Assembly (NCBI GenBank): GCA_017428055.1
Contig: JAFRRN010000035.1
Location: forward strand, 36,222 to 100,221
Length of the DNA stretch: 64,000 nt
Direction: 5' to 3'
From: Prevotella sp.
Lineage (GTDB): Bacteria; Bacteroidota; Bacteroidia; Bacteroidales; Bacteroidaceae
Shown here: piece by piece, positions 8,935-18,178 of the stretch
How the letters are laid out: each line of letters starts with the position of its first letter
Position numbering within the stretch: position 1 is the stretch's first letter
Made by a program: the position numbers and the translations under genes
Notes under the pieces: model-generated
What the model was told of the DNA's origin: nothing
Database searches by the model: none
Seen by the model: only the letters and a program-made list of their open reading frames with translations

Positions 8935-10235
8935 GAAACTCCGTATTTGGTAATGTCCATTTGCTTCAGTATAGCTATCAGCACATCGACAACAATGCTG
9001 TTGCCAGCCTGCTGATACATCGAGGTATCTGACACAACTATTTTGAACGAATCTTTAAAGCCCATCAGACACAAGCATTCTCTTGGTGTCAGCTTACGTA
9101 TGCGTCCTTTGTGGGTTACGTAATTGTCAACGCCAGCCCTGTGCATCTTGTGCATGGATTGTAGCAACGGACGAGCCACATCAAGGTCTGTTTCCGTTGA
9201 AGTCTTAAAGTTTTTGGTACCGCCAGCTAATACGTAACGAGCAACCTTTTCCGACAAATAGTATTTCTCCTCCACATCACGTACATCGAAGACGAATTCA
9301 TCAAAAGCCTCGTCAGAAGGTGTCAGCTCAGAATCGGGATGATACACAAAATCGCCATGCCAATTGAATTGTTGATTTCGTTTCTGGCAGAGTTGAATAT
9401 CTCCATTGATTTGAGTGTAGAACTTATCGTGGTTCTTATGGCTGGTTACAAACTTAATGCCCTTTTCTTTCAAGAAATATTTCGTGTCTATGTAGTCTTC
9501 CAAGAAGTCATACATTTTGTATTCCAACTCAATTGGTGCAGGGAACTCAAATTTTGTCTTTTTCTTGAAACCTATACAATAGACACGCTCACGATGCTGG
9601 GGTATTCCGTAATCACAACTGTTTAGCACACGGAATTTTACATCGTACCCCAGTTCGTTGAATATGTCGTACATCACATGCCAAGTACGTCCTTTATCAT
9701 GATTAAGCAGACCACGAACATTCTCGAACAGGAAAACCTTCGGTTGTGTCTCTTTGACAACACGGGCAAATTCATAGAATAGCGTTCCACGAGCATCCTC
9801 AAATCCTAAACGATGACCCACCATCGAAAATGCCTGACATGGTGCTCCGCCAATAACAAAATCTACTTTTCCTTTATACCGTCGGGCATCGAAGTCCCGA
9901 ATATCCGTAAACCAATCTTCCTCCCTTATTTCATAGTTTGCGAAATAACTAATCTTGCATTTGGGCTCAATATCGCCAGCAAACATAATCTGATGCTTCA
10001 ACCCAAGTCGTTGAAAAGCATGCTCAATTGCACCTATACCGCTAAATACCGTTCCTATCCTGACAGTGTTTTGGGGGTGCGAGAATTGTAAGTCATTCCA
10101 CAATGTACCATCTGATAATGGCGTTTGTGGCATTTGCTTCTTATATTCAAGTGCCAACGCACGGTCTTTCACGATGCGTTTTACTTCGTTTATCTTCTCT
10201 GAACTTTCGTTGATGTCCTTCTCTACTGTAGCCAT
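8931..10235 (-). CDS. DNA (cytosine-5) methyltransferase (type II R-M)
   Basis: 434 residues with the ordered C5-methylase motifs: SAM site FSGIGAIEHAFQ (about 64), catalytic PCQ loop in GGAPCQAFSMVGHRLGF (about 130), ENVRGL (about 175), QHRERVYCIG (about 213), TPRECLCLMGF and the final QQAGNSIVVDVL. All catalytic residues (PCQ Cys, ENV Glu, QxRxR) are present. A 50-residue charged N-terminal extension precedes motif I. The segment between motifs VIII and IX (about 225-370) is the target-recognition region. It transfers methyl groups to C5 of cytosine in the host copy of the target site, protecting it from the overlapping HNH nuclease gene. A small unknown gene precedes it by 58 bp, probably in the same operon. 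Confidence 0.95.
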   Translation of the reverse strand: MATVEKDINESSEKINEVKRIVKDRALALEYKKQMPQTPLSDGTLWNDLQFSHPQNTVRIGTVFSGIGAIEHAFQRLGLKHQIMFAGDIEPKCKISYFANYEIREEDWFTDIRDFDARRYKGKVDFVIGGAPCQAFSMVGHRLGFEDARGTLFYEFARVVKETQPKVFLFENVRGLLNHDKGRTWHVMYDIFNELGYDVKFRVLNSCDYGIPQHRERVYCIGFKKKTKFEFPAPIELEYKMYDFLEDYIDTKYFLKEKGIKFVTSHKNHDKFYTQINGDIQLCQKRNQQFNWHGDFVYHPDSELTPSDEAFDEFVFDVRDVEEKYYLSEKVARYVLAGGTKNFKTSTETDLDVARPLLQSMHKMHRAGVDNYVTHKGRIRKLTPRECLCLMGFKDSFKIVVSDTSMYQQAGNSIVVDVLIAILKQMDITKYGVS

Positions 10236-10293
10236 AAAAAAGCCCTCTCTTATGCCAATGACGCTATGTTTCCTTTACTTCACTTCGTTTTCT

Positions 10294-10569
10294 TTACTCT
10301 GTTTGTAACCTTTTGAACAAAAGCTCACTGCCAATCTCATATACCTCATCACCACAAACATCGAAAGCCTCGTCCATCAGCCGATTGTAGAGTTCGGCTT
10401 GTTCATCGTCCATTGTCCTTTCGTGAGCCTTGTAACTGGTGTATTTTTTGAAGTCATCGTCAGGATGAAAGTTGATGTTGAGTTCATTTACGATGTGGTC
10501 GAAGAAGCTTTTCACCTCTTCTACGGTAGTGATGTGAGAGTCTTGAGTGTACTTAGCCATTACATTCAA
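10294..10569 (-). CDS. Small acidic protein of unknown function upstream of the R-M genes
   Basis: 91 residues if the first ATG is used, 88 from the second (MAKYTQDSHI), which may be the real start. The protein is acidic with a short DDEQAELYNRLMDEAF helix; I do not recognise a domain and see no helix-turn-helix clear enough to call it a controller protein. It lies 58 bp upstream of the methylase on the same strand, so it is likely the first gene of the R-M operon, preceded by a long leader that starts at the promoter near 10960. A control (C) protein or accessory role is possible but unproven. Confidence 0.6.
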   Translation of the reverse strand: MNVMAKYTQDSHITTVEEVKSFFDHIVNELNINFHPDDDFKKYTSYKAHERTMDDEQAELYNRLMDEAFDVCGDEVYEIGSELLFKRLQTE

Positions 10570-10624
10570 GAGTTGTCCGCAAACACCCTGTGCGAACCGG
10601 TTAGTAATATTGGCTAACTACAAA

Positions 10625-10950
10625 TAAAAAGCGCGAGTGCTTACATCTGCCTGTTCGATTTCGAGGTCTACCACAACCTTGCCAATAAACAGACAGAGAA
10701 ACACCCACGTTGGAGGATATAGACACCCGTTAAGTGTGCGTTGAGGCTACGCGAGCCTCGCAGCACACTACGGAGAGTATATACTACACCCCGTGGAGTT
10801 ACCCCTGCATTTGTTTTTGATGGCAATTCGAGTGTGGTAGTTTCGAAATCCAAAAACAAAGCGTCAGTAACGCCTTCTAATATGTAGTGTTCTACCCATC
10901 GGCTCAGTCATCCTCAGATGACATCGCAGCCAACAAGGGCAGATGCGGTT
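10625..10950 (-). ncRNA. Candidate structured RNA or long leader of the R-M operon
   Basis: Downstream of a strong minus-strand promoter (10958-10988) about 380 nt run before the first credible gene (10569). The stretch holds a strong hairpin whose 15-nt arms (10734-10748 and 10754-10768) match at 13 positions around a 5-nt loop, plus paired pieces such as GGAGAGTATATACTACACCCC-type segments, and no convincing coding frame (longest is 63 codons). It could be an independent RNA, a 5' leader, or a dispersed repeat; I have a weak recollection of similar text recurring in Prevotella genomes. Confidence 0.4.
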
Positions 10951-10957
10951 TTGATTG

Positions 10958-10988
10958 CAAATATACAAAGAAAAAATCAACCTTCAAA
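10958..10988 (-). promoter_or_regulatory. Bacteroidetes-type promoter for the leader/R-M operon
   Basis: On the minus strand TTTG (10988-10985) is followed after exactly 19 nt by TATATTTG (10965-10958), matching the Bacteroidetes primary-sigma consensus TTTG-N19-21-TAnnTTTG at every defined position. Transcription would start near 10950 and run left into the structured leader and the R-M genes. Confidence 0.75.
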
Positions 10989-11125
10989 GATTTGGGGCCA
11001 AAAATCATTTTTTCAATTCAAGCGTATGGTTTTTGATGGAAAAATGTGTTGGGGGTCATCGGGGGAGGAAGGCTATCGAGGCTTCGGAGGGTATAGGCTT
11101 CTAAAGATAACCGTAAATTTTTATT

Positions 11126-11511
11126 TTTTGTTGCAACATTGCCACCCTTCGCCTAACACGCTGGGAAACAAATAGTTAGTGTGTTGCAAATGTGTGGCAT
11201 TGGTGGCAATGACTTCAGTTGGTGCGTTACCAGAATCGTTACCACTATGTGGTAACATCATTACCAGTATGTGGTAACGCCATTACCACTATGCGGTAAC
11301 GTTATTACCAGTAAGCGGTAACATCATTACCACGTTGGGGTAGCAATGGAGAAGGGATATCTTATGGCATCCAAATGGCACATTTTTCACTCAAAATCGA
11401 TATAGAAATAGTCGTTTAATTGAGATTGTTGCCACCATGCCACCTTAATGCCACACTTTAAAATGTTGTCTTTCAGCAAGTTATGTGAGATGTGGCATTG
11501 TTGCAACAAAA
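11126..11511. repeat. 386-bp intergenic segment bounded by 20-bp inverted repeats
   Basis: The left end (11126-11145, TTTTGTTGCAACATTGCCAC) and right end (11492-11511) are inverted copies with 19 of 20 positions identical. Inside are a tandem array of palindromes (11226-11345) and several further GCCAC/GTGGC pieces (about 11190-11212 and 11430-11460). No gene is present. The boundaries look like those of a miniature mobile element or of a folded regulatory region; no target-site duplication is obvious. Confidence 0.6.
11226..11345. repeat. Tandem array of 22-bp palindromic repeats
   Basis: Four full units start at 11238, 11260, 11282 and 11304, with partial units at 11226 and 11326. The consensus is RTTACCASTATGYGGTAACRYC, and each unit contains its own palindrome (TTACCA...TGGTAA or near). 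The variation sits at fixed positions. The 22-bp period (about two helical turns) would place bound dimers on one face of the DNA, as in iterons or operator arrays. It is not a CRISPR: there are no spacers. Confidence 0.8.
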
Positions 11512-11709
11512 CAAAAAGATTGCGGGTAGTAATAAAATTAATATGCCATTTGGAATTAGAGTATAAGATGCTGTTGTAGGCGATATGATACCTATGTTTC
11601 CTTTTCTCATATTGGGCTTGGCACTTCTTTTTATGCCTATTTTCATAATAAAATCAAAGAAAAAGAGTTATATAAGTATAGTAAATCTTAAATAATGGAA
11701 ATTTTTCCG

Positions 11710-11717
11710 TATTTTTG
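11710..11717 (+). promoter_or_regulatory. -7 promoter element of the polysaccharide operon
   Basis: TATTTTTG fits TAnnTTTG and lies 12 bp before the chosen ATG, giving a very short 5' leader. No clean upstream TTTG is seen at the expected spacing. Confidence 0.55.
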
Positions 11718-11729
11718 CATCCGTTTATC

Positions 11730-14261
11730 ATGAAAACGAAGAATATGATGAAGAAATTTTTGTTATATGCCGTCATCCTTTTTATATGTCCGTTGGGCAT
11801 GATGGCCCAATCATCCATGACCGATGACCAGGTGATTAAGTTCGTTCTCAAGGAGCATGAGGCGGGTACGTCGCAGACCCAAATCGTGACCAAGCTCATG
11901 CAACAGGGCGTTGATGTCCAGCAAATCCGTCGTGTCAAGGCTAAATATGACCGGCAAATCAAGCAAGGCGGCTTGGGAACGGTTGCCGATGAGGCGATGA
12001 CGAAAGCGGAGAGCCGTATGCGCAAGAACAATGGCGACACGAAGGAAGGCAAGTCTTCGGAGAAGAGCAATATGCGTTTGGAGAACGGTTCTGCCGTGGT
12101 TCACACCTATGATGACGACGATGACGACTTCCTGCTCATGCAAGAAGAGTTGCAGGGGCTGGTACCTACCGACTCCATCGAATGGCTCAAGCAGATCTTG
12201 GAAGAGCGGGAAAAGGAGAAGAAGAAAGTCTTTGGCCGTGACATCTTCAACCAGAAGAACCTCACGTTTGAGCCGAACATGAACATCGCCACGCCGCAAA
12301 ACTACCGTGTAGGCCCTGGTGATGAGGTGATTATCGACATCTATGGGGCTTCACAAAAGAGCATCGAGACGACCGTCTCGCCCGATGGCGAGGTGGTGAT
12401 AGAGGGCTTTGGTCCCGTGCAGGTGAGCGGTTTGACGGTCGCGCAAGCCAATGCCCGTTTGCGTTCGCAATTAGGTTCCCGATACAAGAGCAGTAAGATC
12501 AAGTTGTCGGTGGGGCAGACGCGCACCATCATGGTCAATGTGATGGGTGAGGTGAAGATGCCCGGCACTTATACGTTGTCGGCTTTTGCCAGCGTGTTCC
12601 ATGCCTTGTACATGGCGGGCGGCACCAACGACTTGGGTACGCTTCGTAACATCAAGGTCTATAGGAACAGCAAGCTGATTTCCGTGGTTGACATTTATGA
12701 TTATATCTTGAATGGCAAGTTGACGGGCAATGTGCGTCTTGCCGACAACGATGTCATTGTCGTGGGTGCATACGATTGCATGGTCAGCATCACGGGAAAG
12801 GTGAAACGCCCGATGTATTATGAGATGAAGAAGAACGAGAGCGTCGGTACGTTGCTGAAGTATGCTGGCGGATTCACGGGCGATGCCTACACCAAGAGTG
12901 TGCGAGTGCAGAGGAAGACGGGCAAGGAATACAGTGTGTTCAACATCGAGGAGTTTGACATGAGTTCCTTCCATGTGACAGATGGCGACTCGGTGAGTGT
13001 GGACAGCGTGTTGGAGCGGTTTGAGAATACCGTCGAAGTGAAAGGTGCGGTGTTCCGTCAGGGGCTTTACCAGTTGGGCGGAGGCATCAATAGTGTGCGC
13101 TCGTTGATAGAACATGCCGAGGGGTTGACGGAGGAGGCATTCGTCAACCGTGCCGTGATGCACCGCATGAAGGAAGACCGTACGCTGGAAGTGGTGAGTG
13201 TCGACGTGAAAGGCATCATGGAAGGGACGACCCCCGATATTCCCTTGCAGGAGAATGACGTGCTGTTTATCCCCACGAAGCAGGAGGCGATGGTGGAGCG
13301 TACCATCACCATCCATGGCGAGGTGCAATATCCCGGCGTGTATAAATATGCCGACAACGAGACGTTGGAGGACTTCGTGTTGCAAGCTGGCGGACTGAAA
13401 GAGACGGCATCGACCGTGAAGGTGGACGTGGCGCGGCGCGTGAGCAACCCCAAGGCGTTGACAACGGACAGCGTGATTGCACGTACATACAGTTTTGCCT
13501 TGAAAGATGGGTTTGTCATTGACGGCGAGCAAGGGTTTGTCTTGCAGCCTTTCGATGAGGTGTATGTCCGCAAGAGTCCAGGTTATAGCATCCAGCAGAA
13601 TGTCTATGTGCAAGGACAGGTGATGTTTAGCGGCACCTATACTTTGTCTACCAAGAACGAGAGATTGAGCGACTTGGTGAAAAAGGCGGGTGGTGTGACG
13701 GATTTGGCCTATATCCCCGGCGCTCGTTTGGAAAGAATCATCACCAATGAAGAGCGGCTCCGTATGCAGACGGTGTTGCGCATGGCGAACACGCAGAGCG
13801 GCAATGACTCGGTGGACGTGAAGAAACTGGACTTGGGCGACACGTATTATGTGGGTATCGAGCTGGACAAGGCTCTGGCGAACCCCGGCGGAGACGAGGA
13901 CTTGGTGTTGAGGCAGGGCGACCGCCTCATCGTACCCGAATACAACGGAACGGTGAAAATTTCGGGCGACGTGATGTTCCCCAATACCGTGGCTTACCAA
14001 AAGGGCAAACGTGCCTCTTACTATATCGACCAGGCTGGCGGCTGGGGCAACAGAGCCAAGAAGAGAAGTACACATATTATATATATGAACGGTACGGTTG
14101 CCAAGGTGGGACATAATGCCAAGATCAAGCCGGGATGCGAGATCGTGGTGCCGAGCAAGCCCAAGAACAATGGCATGTCATTGGCAGAATGGATGACTAT
14201 CGGCACATCTGTAGCTTCCATAGCCACGATGATTGCCACCATTGCTAACCTCATCAAATAA
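11730..14261 (+). CDS. Polysaccharide export outer-membrane protein, multi-SLBB (Wza-like)
   Basis: The ATG at 11730 (MKTKNMMKKFLL) or 11748 fits a signal peptide ending GMMAQ; an upstream TTG frame extension lies over the promoter and is not used. About 843 residues. A helical acidic N-terminal region (to about 165) precedes the poly-export domain (YRVGPGDEVIIDIYGASQ, about 195-285) and then at least five SLBB-type beta-grasp repeats (for example VMGEVKMPGTYTL, VKGAVFRQGLYQL, IHGEVQYPGVYKY, VQGQVMFSGTYTL, ISGDVMFPNTVAY). A C-terminal hydrophobic helix (about 820-840) may anchor it. It is the outer-membrane channel for surface glycan export. It heads the polysaccharide operon and is 9 bp before the Wzz-like gene. 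Confidence 0.92.
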   Translation: MKTKNMMKKFLLYAVILFICPLGMMAQSSMTDDQVIKFVLKEHEAGTSQTQIVTKLMQQGVDVQQIRRVKAKYDRQIKQGGLGTVADEAMTKAESRMRKNNGDTKEGKSSEKSNMRLENGSAVVHTYDDDDDDFLLMQEELQGLVPTDSIEWLKQILEEREKEKKKVFGRDIFNQKNLTFEPNMNIATPQNYRVGPGDEVIIDIYGASQKSIETTVSPDGEVVIEGFGPVQVSGLTVAQANARLRSQLGSRYKSSKIKLSVGQTRTIMVNVMGEVKMPGTYTLSAFASVFHALYMAGGTNDLGTLRNIKVYRNSKLISVVDIYDYILNGKLTGNVRLADNDVIVVGAYDCMVSITGKVKRPMYYEMKKNESVGTLLKYAGGFTGDAYTKSVRVQRKTGKEYSVFNIEEFDMSSFHVTDGDSVSVDSVLERFENTVEVKGAVFRQGLYQLGGGINSVRSLIEHAEGLTEEAFVNRAVMHRMKEDRTLEVVSVDVKGIMEGTTPDIPLQENDVLFIPTKQEAMVERTITIHGEVQYPGVYKYADNETLEDFVLQAGGLKETASTVKVDVARRVSNPKALTTDSVIARTYSFALKDGFVIDGEQGFVLQPFDEVYVRKSPGYSIQQNVYVQGQVMFSGTYTLSTKNERLSDLVKKAGGVTDLAYIPGARLERIITNEERLRMQTVLRMANTQSGNDSVDVKKLDLGDTYYVGIELDKALANPGGDEDLVLRQGDRLIVPEYNGTVKISGDVMFPNTVAYQKGKRASYYIDQAGGWGNRAKKRSTHIIYMNGTVAKVGHNAKIKPGCEIVVPSKPKNNGMSLAEWMTIGTSVASIATMIATIANLIK

Positions 14262-14270
14262 AAGAAGACC

Positions 14271-15329
14271 ATGGCAACAGAAATCCAAGCGACAAGCATC
14301 GACTACCGGGCGGTGCTCCGGGAGGTCAGGAAGCGTCGGAAGCTCCTCTATAAAGTGTTGGCGGTCACGTTTGTATTGTCCACATTGTACATCTTCTGCA
14401 TCCCCCGATACTATACGACAGACACCAAGATGGCCCCCGAGACGGAGAGCTCGATAGGAGGAGGGACATTGGGGTCGATCGCCTCGTCCTTTGGCTTCGA
14501 CCTTTCCGATATGGAGACGTCGGATGCCATCACGCCCTTGCTCTATCCCGACTTGATGGAGGACAACGGCTTTGTGACGGGCCTGTTTCCCATCCAAGTG
14601 AAAACGCAGGACGGAAGTGTGAACGCCACATATTATGACTATTTGAAGAAACACCAGAAATTCCCGTGGTGGACAAGGATGATGGGGGCAGTCATGAACC
14701 TCTTTCCGAAGAAAGCGGAAGGGGGCAAGCAGGGAAAAGCTGACCCTTATATCTTGTCGAAGGACGATGACGACATCGCCGGTGCCATACGCAATCAGGT
14801 CAAGCTTAGCACTGACAAGAAAACGGGTGTCATCACCATCACCGTGAAAGCCCAGGACCGTTTGGTTTGCAAGATTGTCGCCGACTCCGTAAGGGGGCAT
14901 TTGCAACAGTTCATCAGTGAGTATCGTACAAACAAGGCGCGGACGGACTTGGAATATTATAAGAAGTTGGTGGCCGAGGCGAAGCATGAATACCAAAAGG
15001 CAAGGCAGCTATATGGCAGCTACTCAGACGAGAACTCAGACCTCGTCCTCGAAAGCTATCGTGCGAAGAGGGAGGACTTGGAGAATGAGATGCAGCTCAA
15101 GTTCAACACGTATAGTGCATTGAATACGCAGATGCAAGCAGCCAAGGCAAAGGTGCAGGAGCGCACTCCTGTCTTTACCCTCATCAAGGGAGCAGCGATG
15201 CCAATCAAGCCAGCAGGACCCAAGCGGATGTTTTTCGTCATAGAAATGCTCATGTTGGCGTTTATCGGAACGAGTATTTATGTCATGAGAGATATTTTAC
15301 GTACTGAAGATAATGCCCTTGATGAGTGA
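14271..15329 (+). CDS. Wzz-like polysaccharide chain-length/co-polymerase protein
   Basis: 352 residues with two membrane helices, at about 25-45 (VLAVTFVLSTLYIFCI) and 315-335 (MFFVIEMLMLAFIGTSIYVM), enclosing a periplasmic helical region with coiled-coil character (about 210-290), the Wzz/GNVR layout. The PxxPxxPKR-like motif before the second helix (MPIKPAGPKRMFF) is characteristic. No Tyr-kinase domain is fused. It would set chain length and couple the polymerase to the SLBB exporter encoded just upstream. Its 3' end overlaps the flippase gene by a few bases. Confidence 0.9.
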   Translation: MATEIQATSIDYRAVLREVRKRRKLLYKVLAVTFVLSTLYIFCIPRYYTTDTKMAPETESSIGGGTLGSIASSFGFDLSDMETSDAITPLLYPDLMEDNGFVTGLFPIQVKTQDGSVNATYYDYLKKHQKFPWWTRMMGAVMNLFPKKAEGGKQGKADPYILSKDDDDIAGAIRNQVKLSTDKKTGVITITVKAQDRLVCKIVADSVRGHLQQFISEYRTNKARTDLEYYKKLVAEAKHEYQKARQLYGSYSDENSDLVLESYRAKREDLENEMQLKFNTYSALNTQMQAAKAKVQERTPVFTLIKGAAMPIKPAGPKRMFFVIEMLMLAFIGTSIYVMRDILRTEDNALDE

Positions 15330-16875
15330 TTTTACTCAAACATACAACCATACAGAAGGAAAGAACAAACGGATTGCGTCAAATACAATACTGTTGTTCT
15401 TGCGGATGTTTATACTCACACTCATCAATCTTTATGCCGTTAGGATTGTATTGAGAAGGCTCGGCGAAGAGGACTATGGCGTGTTCAACACCGTTGCCGG
15501 CGTGGTCATGGCAACGAGCTTCCTCAGCGGCGTGTTGGCCTTCTCCGTTCAACGTTTCCTTTCCTTTTATTTGGGGAAGCACGATGCCCAAAGTCTGCGA
15601 AAGATATTCTCGCTAAGCTTGAACATTGTCGTTATTCTCTCTATCGTTGTCTTCATCATCCTTGAGACCGTTGGTCTGTGGTTTGTCAACACCCAATTGA
15701 CTATCCCCACCGAAAGGATGCAAGCGATGCGATGGGCTTATCAGTTTGGAATCTTCGGCTTGTTGTGTTCATTCATCCAGATTCCTTTTACCGCTGCCAT
15801 GTTTGCGCATGAGGACATGGGCAATTACACTATTGTCTCCACCCTTGAGTGCTTGTTGCGGTTGTTGGCAGCATACTTGATTGGCATTGCCGCTATTGAT
15901 AATCTCGTCTTTTATTCATCTGGCATCTTCGTGTCGGCGACCATCATCATGCTTTTATATATTGGCATTGGACATTTGAAATACAATGAATGCCACTACA
16001 AATATGTAAAAGACAAGAAGCTATGTAAAGAGATTTTGTTCTTTTCGGGGTGGGCTTTGTATGGGTCTGCTTCCAATATGGGGATGATACAGGGAAGTAC
16101 CATCTTGATTAATGTGTTTTTCGGGTCTATCGTGACAGCGGCATTTGCCATCGCATTACAGATTTATAATGCGTTCAATTCTTTGTGCAATAGCATGGTG
16201 CTTGCATTCAGACCACCTATGATAAAGGCATATGCGGAAGGAAATGCCGCCTATTTGCGCCAGTTGTTCTCTGTCAGCAACAAGTTCTTGTTGTATATAC
16301 TTGCTGCCATAGCCATTCCCTTGATATGTGAAATGCCCACCATCTTGGAGATTTGGCTTCATGAAGTCTCTCCCAATATCGTGTTGTTTGCTCGGTTGAT
16401 GATAGTATATATTGTATGTATCTCCATGAACAATCCCATCAGCATCATTATGCATGCTTCCGGACATATCAAACAATATAATCTGCCAGTAGAGACCATC
16501 ACGTTGATGTGCTTGCCCATTACGTGGTTGTTGTTCCGTCTGGGTTTTCCAGCATATTATGTCTTTATTTCAATGATAGGGGTATGTTTGGTTGCACATG
16601 TCGTCAGACTGTGGTGTCTTAAACGTTATCATCGTAGTTTCTCCATTCGCTCTTATATGACTTCGCTCGTGATACCCTCTGCCGTTGTCCTCTCTGTAGG
16701 AGCATGTTGCGCATGGGGTTTACATGCTTATGTGCCGAATATGGTATGGCGGCTTGTTACCGTCGTCATCTTCACGCCGTTGGTCGTTTTGTCGCTTGCG
16801 TATTGTTTTGGCACGACAAGACAGGAGAAAGGTGTCTTTGTCAGTCTCATCCATTCCATTAGAAATCACACATAG
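15313..16875 (+). CDS. Wzx-type polysaccharide flippase (MOP superfamily)
   Basis: 520 residues with about 12-14 hydrophobic helices. The first segment (KRIASNTILLFLRMFILTLINLYAVRIVLRRLG shape) is typical of Wzx/RfbX-like flippases that move lipid-linked repeat units across the inner membrane. Two ATGs are possible, 15313 and 15322; the second (MSDFTQTYNH) overlaps the Wzz stop codon more tightly and is equally likely. The polymerase gene begins 4 bp after its stop. Confidence 0.88.
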   Translation: MPLMSDFTQTYNHTEGKNKRIASNTILLFLRMFILTLINLYAVRIVLRRLGEEDYGVFNTVAGVVMATSFLSGVLAFSVQRFLSFYLGKHDAQSLRKIFSLSLNIVVILSIVVFIILETVGLWFVNTQLTIPTERMQAMRWAYQFGIFGLLCSFIQIPFTAAMFAHEDMGNYTIVSTLECLLRLLAAYLIGIAAIDNLVFYSSGIFVSATIIMLLYIGIGHLKYNECHYKYVKDKKLCKEILFFSGWALYGSASNMGMIQGSTILINVFFGSIVTAAFAIALQIYNAFNSLCNSMVLAFRPPMIKAYAEGNAAYLRQLFSVSNKFLLYILAAIAIPLICEMPTILEIWLHEVSPNIVLFARLMIVYIVCISMNNPISIIMHASGHIKQYNLPVETITLMCLPITWLLFRLGFPAYYVFISMIGVCLVAHVVRLWCLKRYHRSFSIRSYMTSLVIPSAVVLSVGACCAWGLHAYVPNMVWRLVTVVIFTPLVVLSLAYCFGTTRQEKGVFVSLIHSIRNHT

Positions 16876-16879
16876 ACTT

Positions 16880-18178
16880 ATGCGGCAAGAAGTATCAGAT
16901 ACACTCCTTTCAACTTTTTACCTCCTATTGTGGATAGCCACATTTGTCTGGTATCAATGGAAACGTCACACGTTCGATGCGGGGAGTGCAATCATAGGTA
17001 CATACATTCTTTATGCCTTTTTCTCCATCCTCTCCATTAACAACCAGGTTCTTTTCGTTGAATATGATCACCTCACACTCTTTCCTTTTATCTATTTGTA
17101 TCTCATGTTGATGATTGCCCTTTCACCAGCGATAAGTAATCATCTGAACCCACCGACAAATCTTGTCAGTTCAAACACAAAAATCTTGGAGATTCTGGCG
17201 TTTATCATTATCATTGCTTCCATTTCATTGATTCCTCATATTATTAGTAATTTCAGCGAGGGCTTTGTGAAGTTGTTTACTGATACCGATGCCGGGAAAG
17301 ATGCATATATGGAGAGTGTTGGGGATAGTGACGAACGAGGAAAAGCTGTTTCAAATATTGCCACCATCATTTTTAATGCCTCATCAACGCTTTCGTATTT
17401 CATATACTTCTTCTTCATCTCTGCTCCCAAAAAGAATTGGCTGTTGATCACGGGATTGACCGTAGCCATCATCATTGGATTCTTAATGCCAATCATGCAA
17501 GGGATGCGAGGAGGGGTTATCATTACGATACTCACACTCATTCTTGCTTATATGTTGTATAAGCCATTTTTGTCAGAAAAGCTCAAGCGCGTCGTGCGAA
17601 TTCTGGGGATTTTAGGGATAGTGGCAGTCATGATACCAATCGTTGCCATCACGATGAGTCGTTTTGGGAAGGAGAAGGCTGGAGTGGAAAGCATTATGTA
17701 TTGGTATATCGGTCAGGAGAATTTATATTTCAACAACTACGGACTTGACAATGGCGGTATTAGGTATGGTGACAGGACTTTCAACCTATTTAAGAGGATT
17801 ATCGATCCTAATACGTCCAAGAATTATATAGAACGACGGGAAAAGTTCCATCATCTCAAATCCAACGATGAGATCTTCACGACTTTCGTGGGTGATTTCA
17901 CATTGGACTTCGGCCCTGTTGGCGCATTAGTCATTTTCGTCATATTTAATATTGTCGTGGTTTATCAGACACGCCCCCGTGATGGAACCATCAAGATTCA
18001 TCAATTGATGCTGTTATATTTTGCATTGAGCATCAGTATGCAGGGGGGCATGTCTTTATATAGTTTCGCTGATGGCCACAACATACAGATCATCCTCATG
18101 GCTTTGATTTATTTTTATCTCCGTTATTATGAGGCCTTGCAGGAGAAGTTTCCTTTGCAAACAAACCATAGCCAATGA
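16880..18178 (+). CDS. Wzy-type polysaccharide polymerase (O-antigen polymerase-like)
   Basis: 432 residues from the ATG at 16880 (MRQEVSDTLLSTFY), which lies 4 bp after the flippase stop; the open frame extends upstream into the flippase gene but that part is not hydrophobic and is unlikely to be used. About ten membrane helices with a large extracytoplasmic loop (about 290-370) fit bacterial polysaccharide polymerases, which are poorly conserved in sequence. Position between the flippase and glycosyltransferases supports the call. Its end overlaps the next start by ATGA. Confidence 0.8.
   Translation: MRQEVSDTLLSTFYLLLWIATFVWYQWKRHTFDAGSAIIGTYILYAFFSILSINNQVLFVEYDHLTLFPFIYLYLMLMIALSPAISNHLNPPTNLVSSNTKILEILAFIIIIASISLIPHIISNFSEGFVKLFTDTDAGKDAYMESVGDSDERGKAVSNIATIIFNASSTLSYFIYFFFISAPKKNWLLITGLTVAIIIGFLMPIMQGMRGGVIITILTLILAYMLYKPFLSEKLKRVVRILGILGIVAVMIPIVAITMSRFGKEKAGVESIMYWYIGQENLYFNNYGLDNGGIRYGDRTFNLFKRIIDPNTSKNYIERREKFHHLKSNDEIFTTFVGDFTLDFGPVGALVIFVIFNIVVVYQTRPRDGTIKIHQLMLLYFALSISMQGGMSLYSFADGHNIQIILMALIYFYLRYYEALQEKFPLQTNHSQ

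Noticed and set aside
10668-10859. 63-codon frame inside the leader of the R-M operon
   Set aside because: The text follows the hairpin arms rather than a protein pattern; better explained as part of a structured RNA or repeat.
11226-11345. Possible CRISPR array
   Set aside because: Units abut directly with no unique spacers and no cas genes are near.
12471-14114. 547-codon open frame on the strand opposite the SLBB exporter gene
   Set aside because: Composition is typical of antisense shadow (His, Val, Arg rich with no motif), and it lies wholly within a well-supported gene.
16724-16879. Upstream extension of the polymerase gene
   Set aside because: It would lie inside the flippase gene and lacks the hydrophobic pattern; the ATG at 16880 directly after the flippase stop is the better start.
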